64,000 bases of DNA from Geodermatophilus sabuli (GTDB lineage: Bacteria; Actinomycetota; Actinomycetes; Mycobacteriales; Geodermatophilaceae): the NCBI RefSeq assembly GCF_900215145.1, contig NZ_OBDO01000017.1, positions 1-64,000 of the forward strand, written 5' to 3'. The notes below the pieces were generated by a model. The model did not search any database. It was not told the origin of the DNA and saw only the letters and a list, made by a program, of their open reading frames with translations. Of the stretch, positions 50,131 through 58,475 are shown in pieces. Numbering within the stretch: the first letter of the stretch is position 1; every line of letters starts with the position of its first letter. Position numbers and translations under genes: made by a program.

Positions 50131-50895
50131 ATGCCCGCTCTCTTCTCCGGCGTCGGTGTCGCCCTGGTGACGCTCTTCCGTCCCGACGGCGCCCTCGACG
50201 CGCCGTCCACCGCCGAGCTCGCCGCCCGGCTGGTCGATCGGGGCGTGCGCGCCGTCCTCGTGGCGGGGACCACGGGGGAGGCGGCCACGCTGGCCGCCGA
50301 GGAACGTGACCTGCTGGTGGGCGCGGTCCGCGCGGCGGTGCCCGCCGGGGTGCCGGTGCTCGCCGGCACCGGGGCACCCACCGGGCGCCAGGCCGCCGAG
50401 CTCACCGAGCGCGCGTTCGGCGCGGGCGCCGACGCGGTGCTGGCGCTCTCCCCGTCGGGGGTCGCCGACCCGCGGCGGTACTACGACCGGGTCGCCGCGG
50501 CCGCCGCGGGGCCGCTGCTGGCCTACCACTTCCCGGCGGCGTCGGGCCCCGGCATCCCCGTGCACCTGCTGCCCGAGCTGCCGGTGTCCGGGCTCAAGGA
50601 CTCCTCGGGGGACGCCGGCCGGCTGCTGCACGAGGTCGAGGTGTTCGACGGCGACCTGTACACCGGCTCGCCCGCCCTGCTGAGCCTGTGCGGGACGACC
50701 GGCGCGGCCGGCGCGCTGCTCGCGGTGGCCAACGTCGTCCCCGAGGAGTGCATCGCGGCCCTCGCCGGCGACGGCGCCGCCCAGGTGCGCCTCGCGGCCG
50801 TGGAGCGCGCCGCGTCGGCCGACTTCCCGGCCGGCGTCAAGCGGCTGGTCGCCGAGCGCCACGGGGTCTCCGCCATGACCCGGGTCGGCAGCTGA
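50131..50895 (+). CDS. DapA-family lyase/aldolase (short form)
   Basis: 254 residues, about 40 shorter than typical DapA/NanA proteins. TIM-barrel motifs: GTTGEAATLAAEER, the Tyr of LLAYHFPAA and the Schiff-base Lys in VSGLKDSSGD. The C-terminal helices appear reduced. The family covers dihydrodipicolinate synthase, N-acetylneuraminate lyase, KDG aldolase and hydratase-aldolases of aromatic pathways. Placed between an IclR-like site and the IclR gene, it is more likely a catabolic pyruvate-dependent aldolase than a lysine enzyme (inference). Confidence 0.83.
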   Translation: MPALFSGVGVALVTLFRPDGALDAPSTAELAARLVDRGVRAVLVAGTTGEAATLAAEERDLLVGAVRAAVPAGVPVLAGTGAPTGRQAAELTERAFGAGADAVLALSPSGVADPRRYYDRVAAAAAGPLLAYHFPAASGPGIPVHLLPELPVSGLKDSSGDAGRLLHEVEVFDGDLYTGSPALLSLCGTTGAAGALLAVANVVPEECIAALAGDGAAQVRLAAVERAASADFPAGVKRLVAERHGVSAMTRVGS

Positions 50896-50923
50896 CTGCG
50901 CCAGGGGTGCGCCGGCGCGCGGG

Positions 50924-51748
50924 TCACGGAGCGGACGGCCCGGCCGGCTGGCCGATGGATCGCCGTGCACCGAGACCACGGGAGATCGAGCGTGCCGCCG
51001 TGCGCACCGCGGGGCCGAGCAGTCGCGGCTCGGCGTTCTCCTGGGGCACCACGACGGAGAGCGCCGCGGCGACCCGGTCGTCGGCACCGAAGACCGGTGC
51101 GGCCACGCTGACCAGGGGCTGCGGCGTCCGGCGGTCGATCGTGGCCATCCCCTCCCGGCGGATCCCCGCGAGCGTCCGGCGGAGGGCGGCCGGGGACAGC
51201 GGGACGTTCTCGGGCTGGTGCACCAGCGGCTGGGCGAGCACCTCCTCCTGGAACTCCGGCTCCGCGAACGCCAGCAGCACCAGGCCCACGCCGGTCGAGT
51301 GCAGCGGCAGCCGCCCCCCGACGCGGTAGAGCACCTCCATCGACTGGTGGGCCGACAGCCGCTCGACCAGCAGGCCGTCGAAGCCGTCCCGGACGGCGAG
51401 CAGCACGTGCTGGCGGGTGACCTCCGCCAGGTCGCCCATGAACGGCAGCGCCACCTGCTTGAGCCCCTGCCCTCGCGGCGCGAGGGAGGCCACCTCCCAC
51501 AGCCGCAGCCCGACGGTGAAGCGACCGTCCTCCCCGCGCTCGAGCGCGCCCCAGGCGAGCAGCCGGCCGGCCAGGCGCAGCGTGGAACTGGTCGGGATGC
51601 CGCTGCGCCGGCTCAGCTCGCCGAGGGTCAGCGAGCGGTGCCCGGCGTCGAACGCGGCCAGCAGGGACAGCGCCCGGTCGACGACCGGGTCGCCCTGCGG
51701 GGGCCGGTGCCCACGGGCGCGGGACGGAGGGGGAGGGGCGTCGGTCAC
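50924..51748 (-). CDS. IclR-family regulator of the DUF3500/FAH cluster
   Basis: About 274 residues from GTG 51748; the frame is open to 51874, so the start is uncertain. Winged helix VVDRALSLLAAF, LTLGELSRRSGIPTSSTLRLAGRLLAWGALER; effector domain GLLVERLSAHQSMEVLYRVGGRLPLHSTGVGLVLLAF. The consensus TGCCAT(T/C)GAGCGGCA appears upstream of this gene, of the cupin/DapA-like pair and of the transporter operon. This is therefore the best candidate to bind all three, autoregulating as is common for IclR proteins. Confidence 0.85.
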   Translation of the reverse strand: MTDAPPPPSRARGHRPPQGDPVVDRALSLLAAFDAGHRSLTLGELSRRSGIPTSSTLRLAGRLLAWGALERGEDGRFTVGLRLWEVASLAPRGQGLKQVALPFMGDLAEVTRQHVLLAVRDGFDGLLVERLSAHQSMEVLYRVGGRLPLHSTGVGLVLLAFAEPEFQEEVLAQPLVHQPENVPLSPAALRRTLAGIRREGMATIDRRTPQPLVSVAAPVFGADDRVAAALSVVVPQENAEPRLLGPAVRTAARSISRGLGARRSIGQPAGPSAP

Positions 51749-51795
51749 CAGGAGCACGTCCGTTCGGGACGGTGGAGGCGCGGGACGGACTCGTC

Positions 51796-51811
51796 TGCCA
51801 TCGAGCGGCAT
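51796..51811. promoter_or_regulatory. IclR-like operator upstream of the IclR gene
   Basis: TGCCATCGAGCGGCAT differs by one base in the 15-base core from the copies at 48364 and 50080. It lies about 50 bases upstream of the chosen IclR start, consistent with autoregulation. If the longer reading frame (start 51874) were real it would be inside the gene. Confidence 0.6.
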
Positions 51812-51927
51812 CCTGCCCGACGGCGCCGCCGGCGGCCGGTGGTCAGGGCGGACCACGCCCCCCGGCCGCCCCAAGATGGTCAGATCCGGTCATGCGCCGG
51901 CGGGCCCCGTGGCCGCACCCTCGGTCC

Positions 51928-52896
51928 ATGAACTCCGCAGTCGACCGCGTTCGGTCGTCTCAGCAGGCGGCGGCCGGCCCGCACGAGCCGGATGAGGGGA
52001 TCCGGCCGGGGACCCGGCTGCTGCTGCGCGCCTTCGTGTGCCTCACCCTGCTCGCCGTCGGCCAGCTGCTGCTGCGCCCCGGGCAGACGCGGGAGGCCTT
52101 CGCGTGGCACATCCACGCCGAGGTCACCGCGGCCTTCATCGGCGCGGCCTACGCGGCGGGGGCGGTGCTCTCCCTGGTGGCCCTGCGGCAGCGGGTGTGG
52201 AGCCGGGTGCGCATCCCCGTCCTCACCGTCGGCGTCTTCACCACGCTGACCCTCGGCGCGACCATGCTGCACACGCACAAGCTGCAGCTGACCGACGGCG
52301 TCCCGACGGCGCGCGGAGCCGCCTGGTTGTGGCTGGTCGTCTACCTGGTGGTCCCCTTCGCCTGCTTCGCCGTCGTGGGCCGGCAGGGGTGGCGCCGTCG
52401 TCCGGCGCCGGGCGCGCGCCGGCCGATGCCGGGCTGGCTGGCCGTGCTGGTCGGTGTCCAGGGTGCGGTGCTGACGGCGGCGGGTGTGCTGCTCTACCTG
52501 GGCGGCGTCGCGGTGCACCACCACGCGGACGCCATCACCCGCTTCTGGCCGTGGGATCTGATGCCCCTCAGTGCCCAGGTGGTCGGCGCCTGGCTGATCG
52601 CCTTCGGGGTCGCCGCCGCGCTGGTGATCCGGGAGGGCGACCTGGCGCGCCTGGTCGGGCCGTCGCTCGCCTACGCCGTCTTCGGGGGCCTGCAGCTGCT
52701 GGTGCTCCTCCGGTACCGGGAGTCGGTCAGCACCGGCGACCCGTGGGTGTGGGCCTACGTGGGGTTGCTGCTGAGCGTCGTCCTGGCCGGCGGCCACGGC
52801 TGGTGGACGGCCCGGCGGGACGCCGCGGTCGCCGTCCCGTCCCCGGCGGAAGCGCGGCGCAGCACCGGGGAGCGCGTCGCGGAACCCGTCGGCTGA
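51928..52896 (+). CDS. Multi-pass membrane protein of unknown function
   Basis: 322 residues from ATG 51928. About eight hydrophobic segments, among them LLLRAFVCLTLLAVGQLLL, AFIGAAYAAGAVLSLVAL, LWLVVYLVVPFACFAVVG, LAVLVGVQGAVLTAAGVLLYL and VVGAWLIAFGVAAALVI. A loop with HHHADAITRFWPWDLMPLS sits between helices, and the C-terminal tail is charged. I do not recognise a named family. It is upstream of the GH3 gene on the same strand, but an operon is not clear from the 86-base gap. Confidence 0.7.
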   Translation: MNSAVDRVRSSQQAAAGPHEPDEGIRPGTRLLLRAFVCLTLLAVGQLLLRPGQTREAFAWHIHAEVTAAFIGAAYAAGAVLSLVALRQRVWSRVRIPVLTVGVFTTLTLGATMLHTHKLQLTDGVPTARGAAWLWLVVYLVVPFACFAVVGRQGWRRRPAPGARRPMPGWLAVLVGVQGAVLTAAGVLLYLGGVAVHHHADAITRFWPWDLMPLSAQVVGAWLIAFGVAAALVIREGDLARLVGPSLAYAVFGGLQLLVLLRYRESVSTGDPWVWAYVGLLLSVVLAGGHGWWTARRDAAVAVPSPAEARRSTGERVAEPVG

Positions 52897-52982
52897 GCAC
52901 CGCCGAACCACCGGCCGGGGAACCGTGCCGCGGGTCGGCTGCCCCCGCGCGCGACTCGCGTCCCGTGGGCATGCTCGCGGGC

Positions 52983-55262
52983 GTGACGGACACCCACCCC
53001 CTCCCCGCCGGGCTCTCCCTCGAGCAGCGCGCCTCCCTGCTGTCCGGGCAGGACTTCTGGACGACGACGGCGCTGGACGAGGCCGGGCTGCCGGCGGTGG
53101 TGCTCACCGACGGGCCGCACGGCGTCCGCCGGCAGGAGGGCCCCTTCGACACGATCGGCATCCACCGCAACGTCCCGGCCACCTGCTTCCCGCCGGCGGT
53201 GGCGGTGGGGAGCAGCTGGGATCCGTCGGTCGCCGAGCGCATCGGGACGGCGATCGGCCGGGAGGCCCGGGCGCTGGGGGTGCACGTCGTCCTCGGGCCG
53301 GGCGTGAACATGAAGCGGTCCCCGCTGTGCGGGCGCAACTTCGAGTACTACGCGGAGGACCCGCTGCTGGCCGGGGTGCTCGGCGCGGCCCACGTGCGGG
53401 GTCAGCAGGCCGAGGGGGTCGGCGCGTCGGTGAAGCACTTCGCGGCCAACAACCAGGAGACCGACCGGATGCGGGTCAGCGCCGACGTCGACGAGCGCAC
53501 CCTCCGCGAGGTCTACCTGCCGGCCTTCGAGCGGGTCGTCACCGAGGCGCGGCCGGCCACGGTCATGTGCGCCTACAACAAGGTCAACGGCGTCTACGCC
53601 TCGCAGCACCGCTGGCTGCTCACCGAGGTGCTCCGCGACGAGTGGGGCTTCGACGGGGTCGTCGTCTCCGACTGGGGTGCCGTCGACGACCGCGTCGCCG
53701 CCCTCGCTGCCGGGCTGGACCTGCAGATGCCCGGGAACCGCGGCGTCGGTGACCGCCGCGTGGTGGCGGCCGTCCGTGCCGGGGAGCTGGACGAGGCGTT
53801 CGTCGACGTCAGCGCCGCCCGGGTCGCGGGACTGGCCAGGTTCGTCGGCGCGGCGGCCGGGTCGTCCGGTGTGGCAGGCGGGTTCGACGTCGACGCGCAC
53901 CACGCGCTGGCCCGCGAGCTGGCCGCGCAGTGCGCCGTCCTGCTGCGCAACGAGCGCGGCACGCTGCCCCTGCTGCGCGACGCGCGGGTCGTCGTCGTCG
54001 GCGAGTTCGCCCGGACGCCGCGCTTCCAGGGCGGCGGCAGCTCCAACGTCCACGCCACCCGGGTCGAGTCGGCGCTCGACGCGGTGCGGGCGCTGGCCGC
54101 GGCCGACGTGCCGTTCACCCCCGGGTTCCCCCTCGACGGGGCGGGGGACGCCGCCGCGCTGCGGGAGGAGGCGGTCGCGCTGGCGCGGTCGGCCCAGGTG
54201 GCGGTGGTCTTCGCCGGGCAGGGGGAGGCCGAGGAGTCCGAGGGCTCCGACCGGGAGACGCTGGACCTGCCCGCCGTCCAGGTGGAGCTCATCCGCGCCG
54301 TCGCCGCGGTTGCGCCGCGCACGGTCGTGGTGCTCTCGAACGGCGGGATGGTCTCGCTGGAGGGGTGGCACGACGAGGTCGACGCCGTCCTGGAGGGCTT
54401 CCTGCTCGGTCAGGCCGGCGGCGGTGCCCTCGCCGACCTGCTGTACGGGGTCGCCAACCCGTCGGGTCACCTCGCCGAGACGATCCCGCTGCGGCTGGGC
54501 GACGTCCCCAGCTCGGTGGACTTCCCCGGGGAGCAGGGGCACGTCCGCTACGGGGAGGGCGTGCTGATGGGCTACCGCGGGTTCACCACCCTCGACCGCC
54601 CGGTGCGGTACGCCTTCGGGCACGGCCTGAGCTACACGACGTTCACGACGTCGGACCTGCAGGTCGTGGCCACCGGTGAGGACACCGCCCGGCTGTCGGT
54701 GACCGTGGCCAACACCGGCGACCGCGCCGGCAAGCACGTGGTGCAGGTGTACGTGGCGACGTCGGCCGGGCCGGTCCGCCGTCCGGCGCGTGAGCTCCGC
54801 GCGTTCACCCCGGTGGTCCTGGAGCCCGGCGAGCGGCGCACGGTGACCGTCGACCTGGACCGGCGGGCCTTCGCGTACTGGGACGTCCGCGAGGGCGGCT
54901 GGGTCGTGCCGCCCGGTTCGTACACGGTGCAGATCGGGGCCAGCGCCGTGGACGTCGTCGCCTCGGCGACGGTGACCCTGGTCGGTGACGACCTGCTGCC
55001 CGCGCTGACGCTCGACTCGTCGGTCGAGGACTGGCTCGGCCATCCGGTCGTCGGCCCGGACCTGCTGGAGGGGTTCGCCGGGTGGCTGCCGGACCTGCCG
55101 CCGCCCACGACCGCCGAGGGGCTCGGGATGCTCCGGATGGTCGGGTCGATGCCGATGCGCCGCTTCGTCGCCGACATGGGGGCCTCCGTCCCGGCCGACG
55201 AGCTGGATCGGATGGTGGCGCGGGCGGCCACGGCGCGCGCCGAGCGGGTGGCCCGGCCGTGA
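52983..55262 (+). CDS. Glycoside hydrolase family 3 beta-glycosidase
   Basis: 759 residues from GTG 52983 (ATG 52971 is an alternative). GH3 N-terminal barrel: TDGPHGVRRQ, VHVVLGPGVNMKRSPLCGRNFEYYAEDPLLAG, VKHFAANNQE, and nucleophile Asp230 in VVVSDWG. The second alpha/beta sandwich domain has LLRNERGTLPLL and GGGSSNVHATRV; a fibronectin III-like domain follows (VQVYVATSAGPVRRPARELRAF) and a C-terminal extension of about 90 residues. No signal peptide is seen, so it is cytoplasmic and acts on imported glucosides or oligosaccharides. Confidence 0.9.
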   Translation: MTDTHPLPAGLSLEQRASLLSGQDFWTTTALDEAGLPAVVLTDGPHGVRRQEGPFDTIGIHRNVPATCFPPAVAVGSSWDPSVAERIGTAIGREARALGVHVVLGPGVNMKRSPLCGRNFEYYAEDPLLAGVLGAAHVRGQQAEGVGASVKHFAANNQETDRMRVSADVDERTLREVYLPAFERVVTEARPATVMCAYNKVNGVYASQHRWLLTEVLRDEWGFDGVVVSDWGAVDDRVAALAAGLDLQMPGNRGVGDRRVVAAVRAGELDEAFVDVSAARVAGLARFVGAAAGSSGVAGGFDVDAHHALARELAAQCAVLLRNERGTLPLLRDARVVVVGEFARTPRFQGGGSSNVHATRVESALDAVRALAAADVPFTPGFPLDGAGDAAALREEAVALARSAQVAVVFAGQGEAEESEGSDRETLDLPAVQVELIRAVAAVAPRTVVVLSNGGMVSLEGWHDEVDAVLEGFLLGQAGGGALADLLYGVANPSGHLAETIPLRLGDVPSSVDFPGEQGHVRYGEGVLMGYRGFTTLDRPVRYAFGHGLSYTTFTTSDLQVVATGEDTARLSVTVANTGDRAGKHVVQVYVATSAGPVRRPARELRAFTPVVLEPGERRTVTVDLDRRAFAYWDVREGGWVVPPGSYTVQIGASAVDVVASATVTLVGDDLLPALTLDSSVEDWLGHPVVGPDLLEGFAGWLPDLPPPTTAEGLGMLRMVGSMPMRRFVADMGASVPADELDRMVARAATARAERVARP

Positions 55263-55348
55263 CCCGGTACCTCGCGCCGTACCACCCCGACGCCGCCGGG
55301 ATGCGCGCCGTCGTGGACGCCGTGGTCGAGCACCTGCGTCGCCCCTGA
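55259..55348 (+). CDS. Short ORF coupled to the GH3 gene
   Basis: A 29-residue frame beginning at GTG 55259, which overlaps the GH3 stop (GTGA), and ending at TGA 55346-55348. It reads TRYLAPYHPDAAG followed by an amphipathic helix and RRP. It could be a real tiny protein or the last remnant of a deleted downstream gene. I recognise no family; support is only the coupling and a clean stop. Confidence 0.25.
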   Translation: MTRYLAPYHPDAAGMRAVVDAVVEHLRRP

Positions 55349-55395
55349 CTCCGGTCCGGCTGCCCCGGCGGTGCTCGGTGGGGCGCCGGGCACGG

Positions 55396-56199
55396 TCACG
55401 AGGTCGCGATGGCCTCGGCGTCGCGCGTGGACTCCCCGGGCCGACCGCCGTACTCGTCGTGGCGGCGCAACCAGTGCATCAGAGGCCCGTCGGAGCGCCC
55501 GGGCGGCTCCTCCCAGTCCTCCTGGCGGCCGAGCACCGTCAGGTCCAGCCAGTTGTAGGTGCTGACCATGGCGTCCAGACCGCGGGCGTAGGTCGAGTAC
55601 GTGTGGAACACCCGGTCCCCGTCGCGCAGGAACGTGCTGGCGCCGGGCAGGTCACCGGCCCAGTCCCGCCACGCCTCGCCCTCGGTCTCCAGGAGCTGCT
55701 GCTCGTCGCGGAAGTTGTACTCGACCGGTGCGACGGATGGGTCCACGGTGACGTGGAAGTCGTAGTTGAACGACGTCCCTGCCGACGAGTACCACGGCAC
55801 CGTCCAGCCCATCCGCGCGCGGTAGGCGGCGAGCTGGGCGTAGGGCGCCCGGGAGACGAGCGCGAGCGTGGTGTCGCGGGCGTGCAGGTGCGCCAGGTGC
55901 CCCGTGCTGTCGACGACGAAGGAGCACGAGGGACAGCCGGCCTCCCACTCCGGCTGGAACATGAAGTGGTAGACGACGAGCTGCCGGCGGCCCTCGAAGA
56001 CGTCGATCAGCGAGACCTCGCCGTCCGGGCCGGTGAACCGGTAGTCCGCCGTCACCTCTCGCATCGGCAGCTGTCGCCGGGCGGCGCTCACCGCATCCCG
56101 CTGGCGGGTGAACTCCTTCTCACGGGCCAGGAGTTCGACGCGGGCGGCGCGCCACTCCTCGTCGGACACCACGGGCGGTAGGGACGTCGAGCGAGACAC
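55396..56199 (-). CDS. DUF899 family thioredoxin-like protein
   Basis: 267 residues. The DUF899 pattern is clear: LLAREKEFTRQRDAVSAARR, GPDGEVSLIDVFEGRRQLVVYHFMF, GCPSCSFVVDS, ARDTTLALVSRAPYAQLAAYRARMGW, NYDFHV, HTYSTYARGLD and YNWLDLTVLGR. It has a thioredoxin fold with CPSC in the place of an active motif. The function is unknown; homologues have been called AhpC/TSA-like. Start GTG 56199 with GGAGA upstream. It is divergent from the DUF3237 gene. Confidence 0.88.
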   Translation of the reverse strand: MSRSTSLPPVVSDEEWRAARVELLAREKEFTRQRDAVSAARRQLPMREVTADYRFTGPDGEVSLIDVFEGRRQLVVYHFMFQPEWEAGCPSCSFVVDSTGHLAHLHARDTTLALVSRAPYAQLAAYRARMGWTVPWYSSAGTSFNYDFHVTVDPSVAPVEYNFRDEQQLLETEGEAWRDWAGDLPGASTFLRDGDRVFHTYSTYARGLDAMVSTYNWLDLTVLGRQEDWEEPPGRSDGPLMHWLRRHDEYGGRPGESTRDAEAIATS

Positions 56200-56359
56200 G
56201 GTCTTCTCCTCTCGCTGTGCACAGCTCCTGGGAGTGGTGACGCCTCGGCTGCACCGAAGTCATCGGCCGACGCGTACTCCTGCGGGTCCACCGGCTGTGC
56301 GGATGGGTGCTCGGCGGCGAGACGGACCTGGAGGAACGCGACACTGGCAGGGTGACGGG

Positions 56360-56824
56360 ATGACCGTCACGCCGCCGCCGCTGGACCACGTGCTGCACCT
56401 CGAGGTCACCGTCGGCCCGCCGACCGAGATCGGGCCGACCCCGGCCGGGCAGCGGCGGGTCATCCCGATCACCGGCGGGACGGTGTCCGGCCCGCTGTGC
56501 ACCGGGCGGGTGCTGCCGGGCGGCGCGGACTTCCAGCTGATCCGCACCGAGACCCAGACGGTCGCCGAGGCCCGCTACGTCATCGAGACCGACGAGGGCG
56601 AGCGGGTCTACGTCGAGAACATCGGCCTGCGCACCGGCTCGGCCGAGGACATCGCCCGCCTCCGTCAGGACCTGCCCGTCGACCCGTCCCGGATCTACTT
56701 CCGCTCCACCCCGCGGTTCGAGACGACGGCGCCGCGGCTGGCGACGCTCACCTCGCACGTCTTCGTCGGCTCCGGCGTGCGGCGTCCGGCAGCGGTGGTG
56801 TTCGACTTCTTCCGCGTCGGTTGA
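56360..56824 (+). CDS. DUF3237 domain-containing protein
   Basis: 154 residues. Family-like features: LEVTVGPPTEIGPTPAGQRRVIPITGGTVSGP, GRVLPGGADFQLIR, ARYVIETDEGERVYVENIGLRTGS, and YFRSTPRFETTAPRLATLTSHVFVGSG. It is a small beta-barrel of unknown function often near oxidoreductases. Start ATG 56360; no strong ribosome site. The 56200-56359 gap between the divergent genes shows nothing else. Confidence 0.82.
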   Translation: MTVTPPPLDHVLHLEVTVGPPTEIGPTPAGQRRVIPITGGTVSGPLCTGRVLPGGADFQLIRTETQTVAEARYVIETDEGERVYVENIGLRTGSAEDIARLRQDLPVDPSRIYFRSTPRFETTAPRLATLTSHVFVGSGVRRPAAVVFDFFRVG

Positions 56825-56868
56825 GGCCGCACCGCGGCTGCCGGGGCCGGGCAGCTGCGGTGGCCGCG
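56825..56868. terminator. Imperfect GC-rich hairpin between convergent genes
   Basis: GCCGCACCGCGGCTGCC can pair with GGCAGCTGCGGTGGC with one mismatch and a small bulge. It sits between the DUF3237 stop and the convergent NTF2-like stop. A terminator function is plausible but weakly supported. Confidence 0.35.
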
Positions 56869-56886
56869 GCGGCGGGGGCGGGGAAC

Positions 56887-57279
56887 TCAGCGCGGCAGCG
56901 ACGTGGGGGCGTAGGCCAGCAGCTGCCACCGGCCCCCGGCCCGGGTCCACACGGCCAGCGCGAGGTTGTCGATGGTCTTCGGCACGCCGTCGACGTCGAC
57001 GTCGGCGGTCATCCGCCCCACGACGATCGCGGCGTCGCCGGTGACCTCCACCCGCTCGACCGGGTGCTCGGCGCGCCGGTAGACGTAGTAGCGGGACCGC
57101 AGCTTGGCGAGGTACTCGTCCTTGGTGTCCCGGACCCCGCTGGAGTGCGCGTAGCTGGCCCCGGGTGCGAGCAGCTCGTCCAGCGCGGCGAGGTCGCCGT
57201 CCAGCATCGCCCGGTAGCGGCGGTCCTCCGCCGCGAGCACCGCCTGCACGTCGTCGTCCCGGCTCGTCATGGTCCCCAT
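56887..57279 (-). CDS. NTF2-like (SnoaL/DUF4440) family protein
   Basis: 130 residues (or 127 from the inner ATG). An alpha-beta cone fold pattern: VLAAEDRRYRAMLDGDLAALDELLAPGASYAHSSG, DTKDEYLAKLRSRYY, VEVTGDAAIVVGRMT, and WTRAGGRWQLLAYAPTSLP. Such proteins range from steroid isomerase-like enzymes to binding proteins; the role here is unknown. Divergent from the AI-2E gene. Confidence 0.8.
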   Translation of the reverse strand: MGTMTSRDDDVQAVLAAEDRRYRAMLDGDLAALDELLAPGASYAHSSGVRDTKDEYLAKLRSRYYVYRRAEHPVERVEVTGDAAIVVGRMTADVDVDGVPKTIDNLALAVWTRAGGRWQLLAYAPTSLPR

Positions 57280-57308
57280 CCTGGCCGGAGGGCGCTAGCT
57301 TGCGCCGC

Positions 57309-58421
57309 GTGGACGGCGACCCGCGCGCGCGACCCCGGCGGGTCGACGGCGGGCGGGAGCCGGCGTGGCTGCGCCGCGGCGTGCTCGTCGTCCTGGTCGC
57401 GGTGGCCGGCTACCAGGTCGTGTCGTGGGCGTTCAGCAACCTCCGCGGCTTCCTGGGGCTGGTCTTCCTCGCCTGGCTGTTCTCGGTCAGCGTCGAACCG
57501 CTGGTGGAGCGGCTCGAGCGCCTCGGCCTCCGGCGCGGCGCGGCCACCGGCCTGGTGCTGTCCGCCCTCGTCGCCGCGCTGGCCGGCTTCGTCGCCGCCT
57601 TCGGGAGCCTGCTGGTCGAGCAGCTCACCTCGTTGTTCACCGCGCTCCCCGACGTCGCCCGGGAGGTCGTCACCTGGGTCAACCGGACGTTCGACACCAC
57701 CCTCGACCCCACCGACGTCGTCTCGTCGCTGCAGCTGTCGTCGGCCCGGATCCAGCAGATCGTCGCCGACCTCACCCCGGGCGTCGTCGGCCTCGTCACC
57801 ACCCTGGTCGGGCTGCTCTTCCAGTTGCTGACGTTCCTGTTGTTCGCCTTCTACATGTCCGCGGAGGGCCCGTCGCTGCGCGCCTCCGTCGCCCGGCGCT
57901 TCCCGCCCCGGCAGCAGCGCGTCGTCGCCACCGTCTGGGCCATCGCCGTGGAGAAGACCGGCGGCTTCGTCGTCTCGCGCCTGGTGCTGGCGGCGGTCAG
58001 CGCCGTCGTCACCGGCCTGTTCCTCCTGCTGCTGGGCGTCCCGTACTGGCTGCCCCTGGCGCTGTGGACCGGTGTCATCTCGCAGTTCATCCCGACCATC
58101 GGCACGTACCTGGCGATCGGGGTCCCGGCGCTCATCGCGCTGTCCGGGCAACCGGTGGACGCCCTCTGGGTGGTGCTCTTCGGCGTGGTCTACCAGCAGG
58201 TGGAGAACTACCTGCTCGCCCCGCGGATCACCGCCCGCACGGTGGCGATCCACCCCGCGGTCGCCTTCGGCTCGGTGGTCGTCGGCGCCGCCCTGTTCGG
58301 CCCGATGGGCGCCCTGGTCTCCATCCCGGTCGTGGCGGCGGTCCAGGCCGTCGTGGAGACCTACGGGCACCGCTACGAGCTCGTGGCCGACGACGACGAC
58401 CCCGACCCCGCGCCGGGTTGA
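57309..58421 (+). CDS. AI-2E family transporter
   Basis: 370 residues from GTG 57309. About eight membrane segments: VLVVLVAVAGYQVV, FLGLVFLAWLFSVSVEPLVERLE, GAATGLVLSALVAALAGFVAAFG, LLFQLLTFLLFAFYMSAEG, VLAAVSAVVTGLFLLLLGVPYWLPLALWTGVISQFIPTIGTYLA. The family motif LVSIPVVAAVQAVVE is near the end. Members include TqsA (autoinducer-2) and sodium/proton antiporters; many are uncharacterised. No luxS or quorum gene is adjacent, so the substrate is unknown. Confidence 0.87.
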   Translation: MDGDPRARPRRVDGGREPAWLRRGVLVVLVAVAGYQVVSWAFSNLRGFLGLVFLAWLFSVSVEPLVERLERLGLRRGAATGLVLSALVAALAGFVAAFGSLLVEQLTSLFTALPDVAREVVTWVNRTFDTTLDPTDVVSSLQLSSARIQQIVADLTPGVVGLVTTLVGLLFQLLTFLLFAFYMSAEGPSLRASVARRFPPRQQRVVATVWAIAVEKTGGFVVSRLVLAAVSAVVTGLFLLLLGVPYWLPLALWTGVISQFIPTIGTYLAIGVPALIALSGQPVDALWVVLFGVVYQQVENYLLAPRITARTVAIHPAVAFGSVVVGAALFGPMGALVSIPVVAAVQAVVETYGHRYELVADDDDPDPAPG

Positions 58422-58423
58422 GC

Positions 58424-58467
58424 CCCGTCGGCCGCCGCCCCGGGTGGACGGGGCGGCGGCCGACGGG
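58424..58467. terminator. 19-bp perfect-stem convergent terminator
   Basis: Arms at 58424-58442 and 58449-58467 are perfect inverse complements, with a six-base loop GGTGGA. It fills the gap between the AI-2E stop (58421) and the convergent LLM stop (58476). There is no T-tract, as expected in this GC range. Confidence 0.75.
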
Positions 58468-58475
58468 CCGACGGT

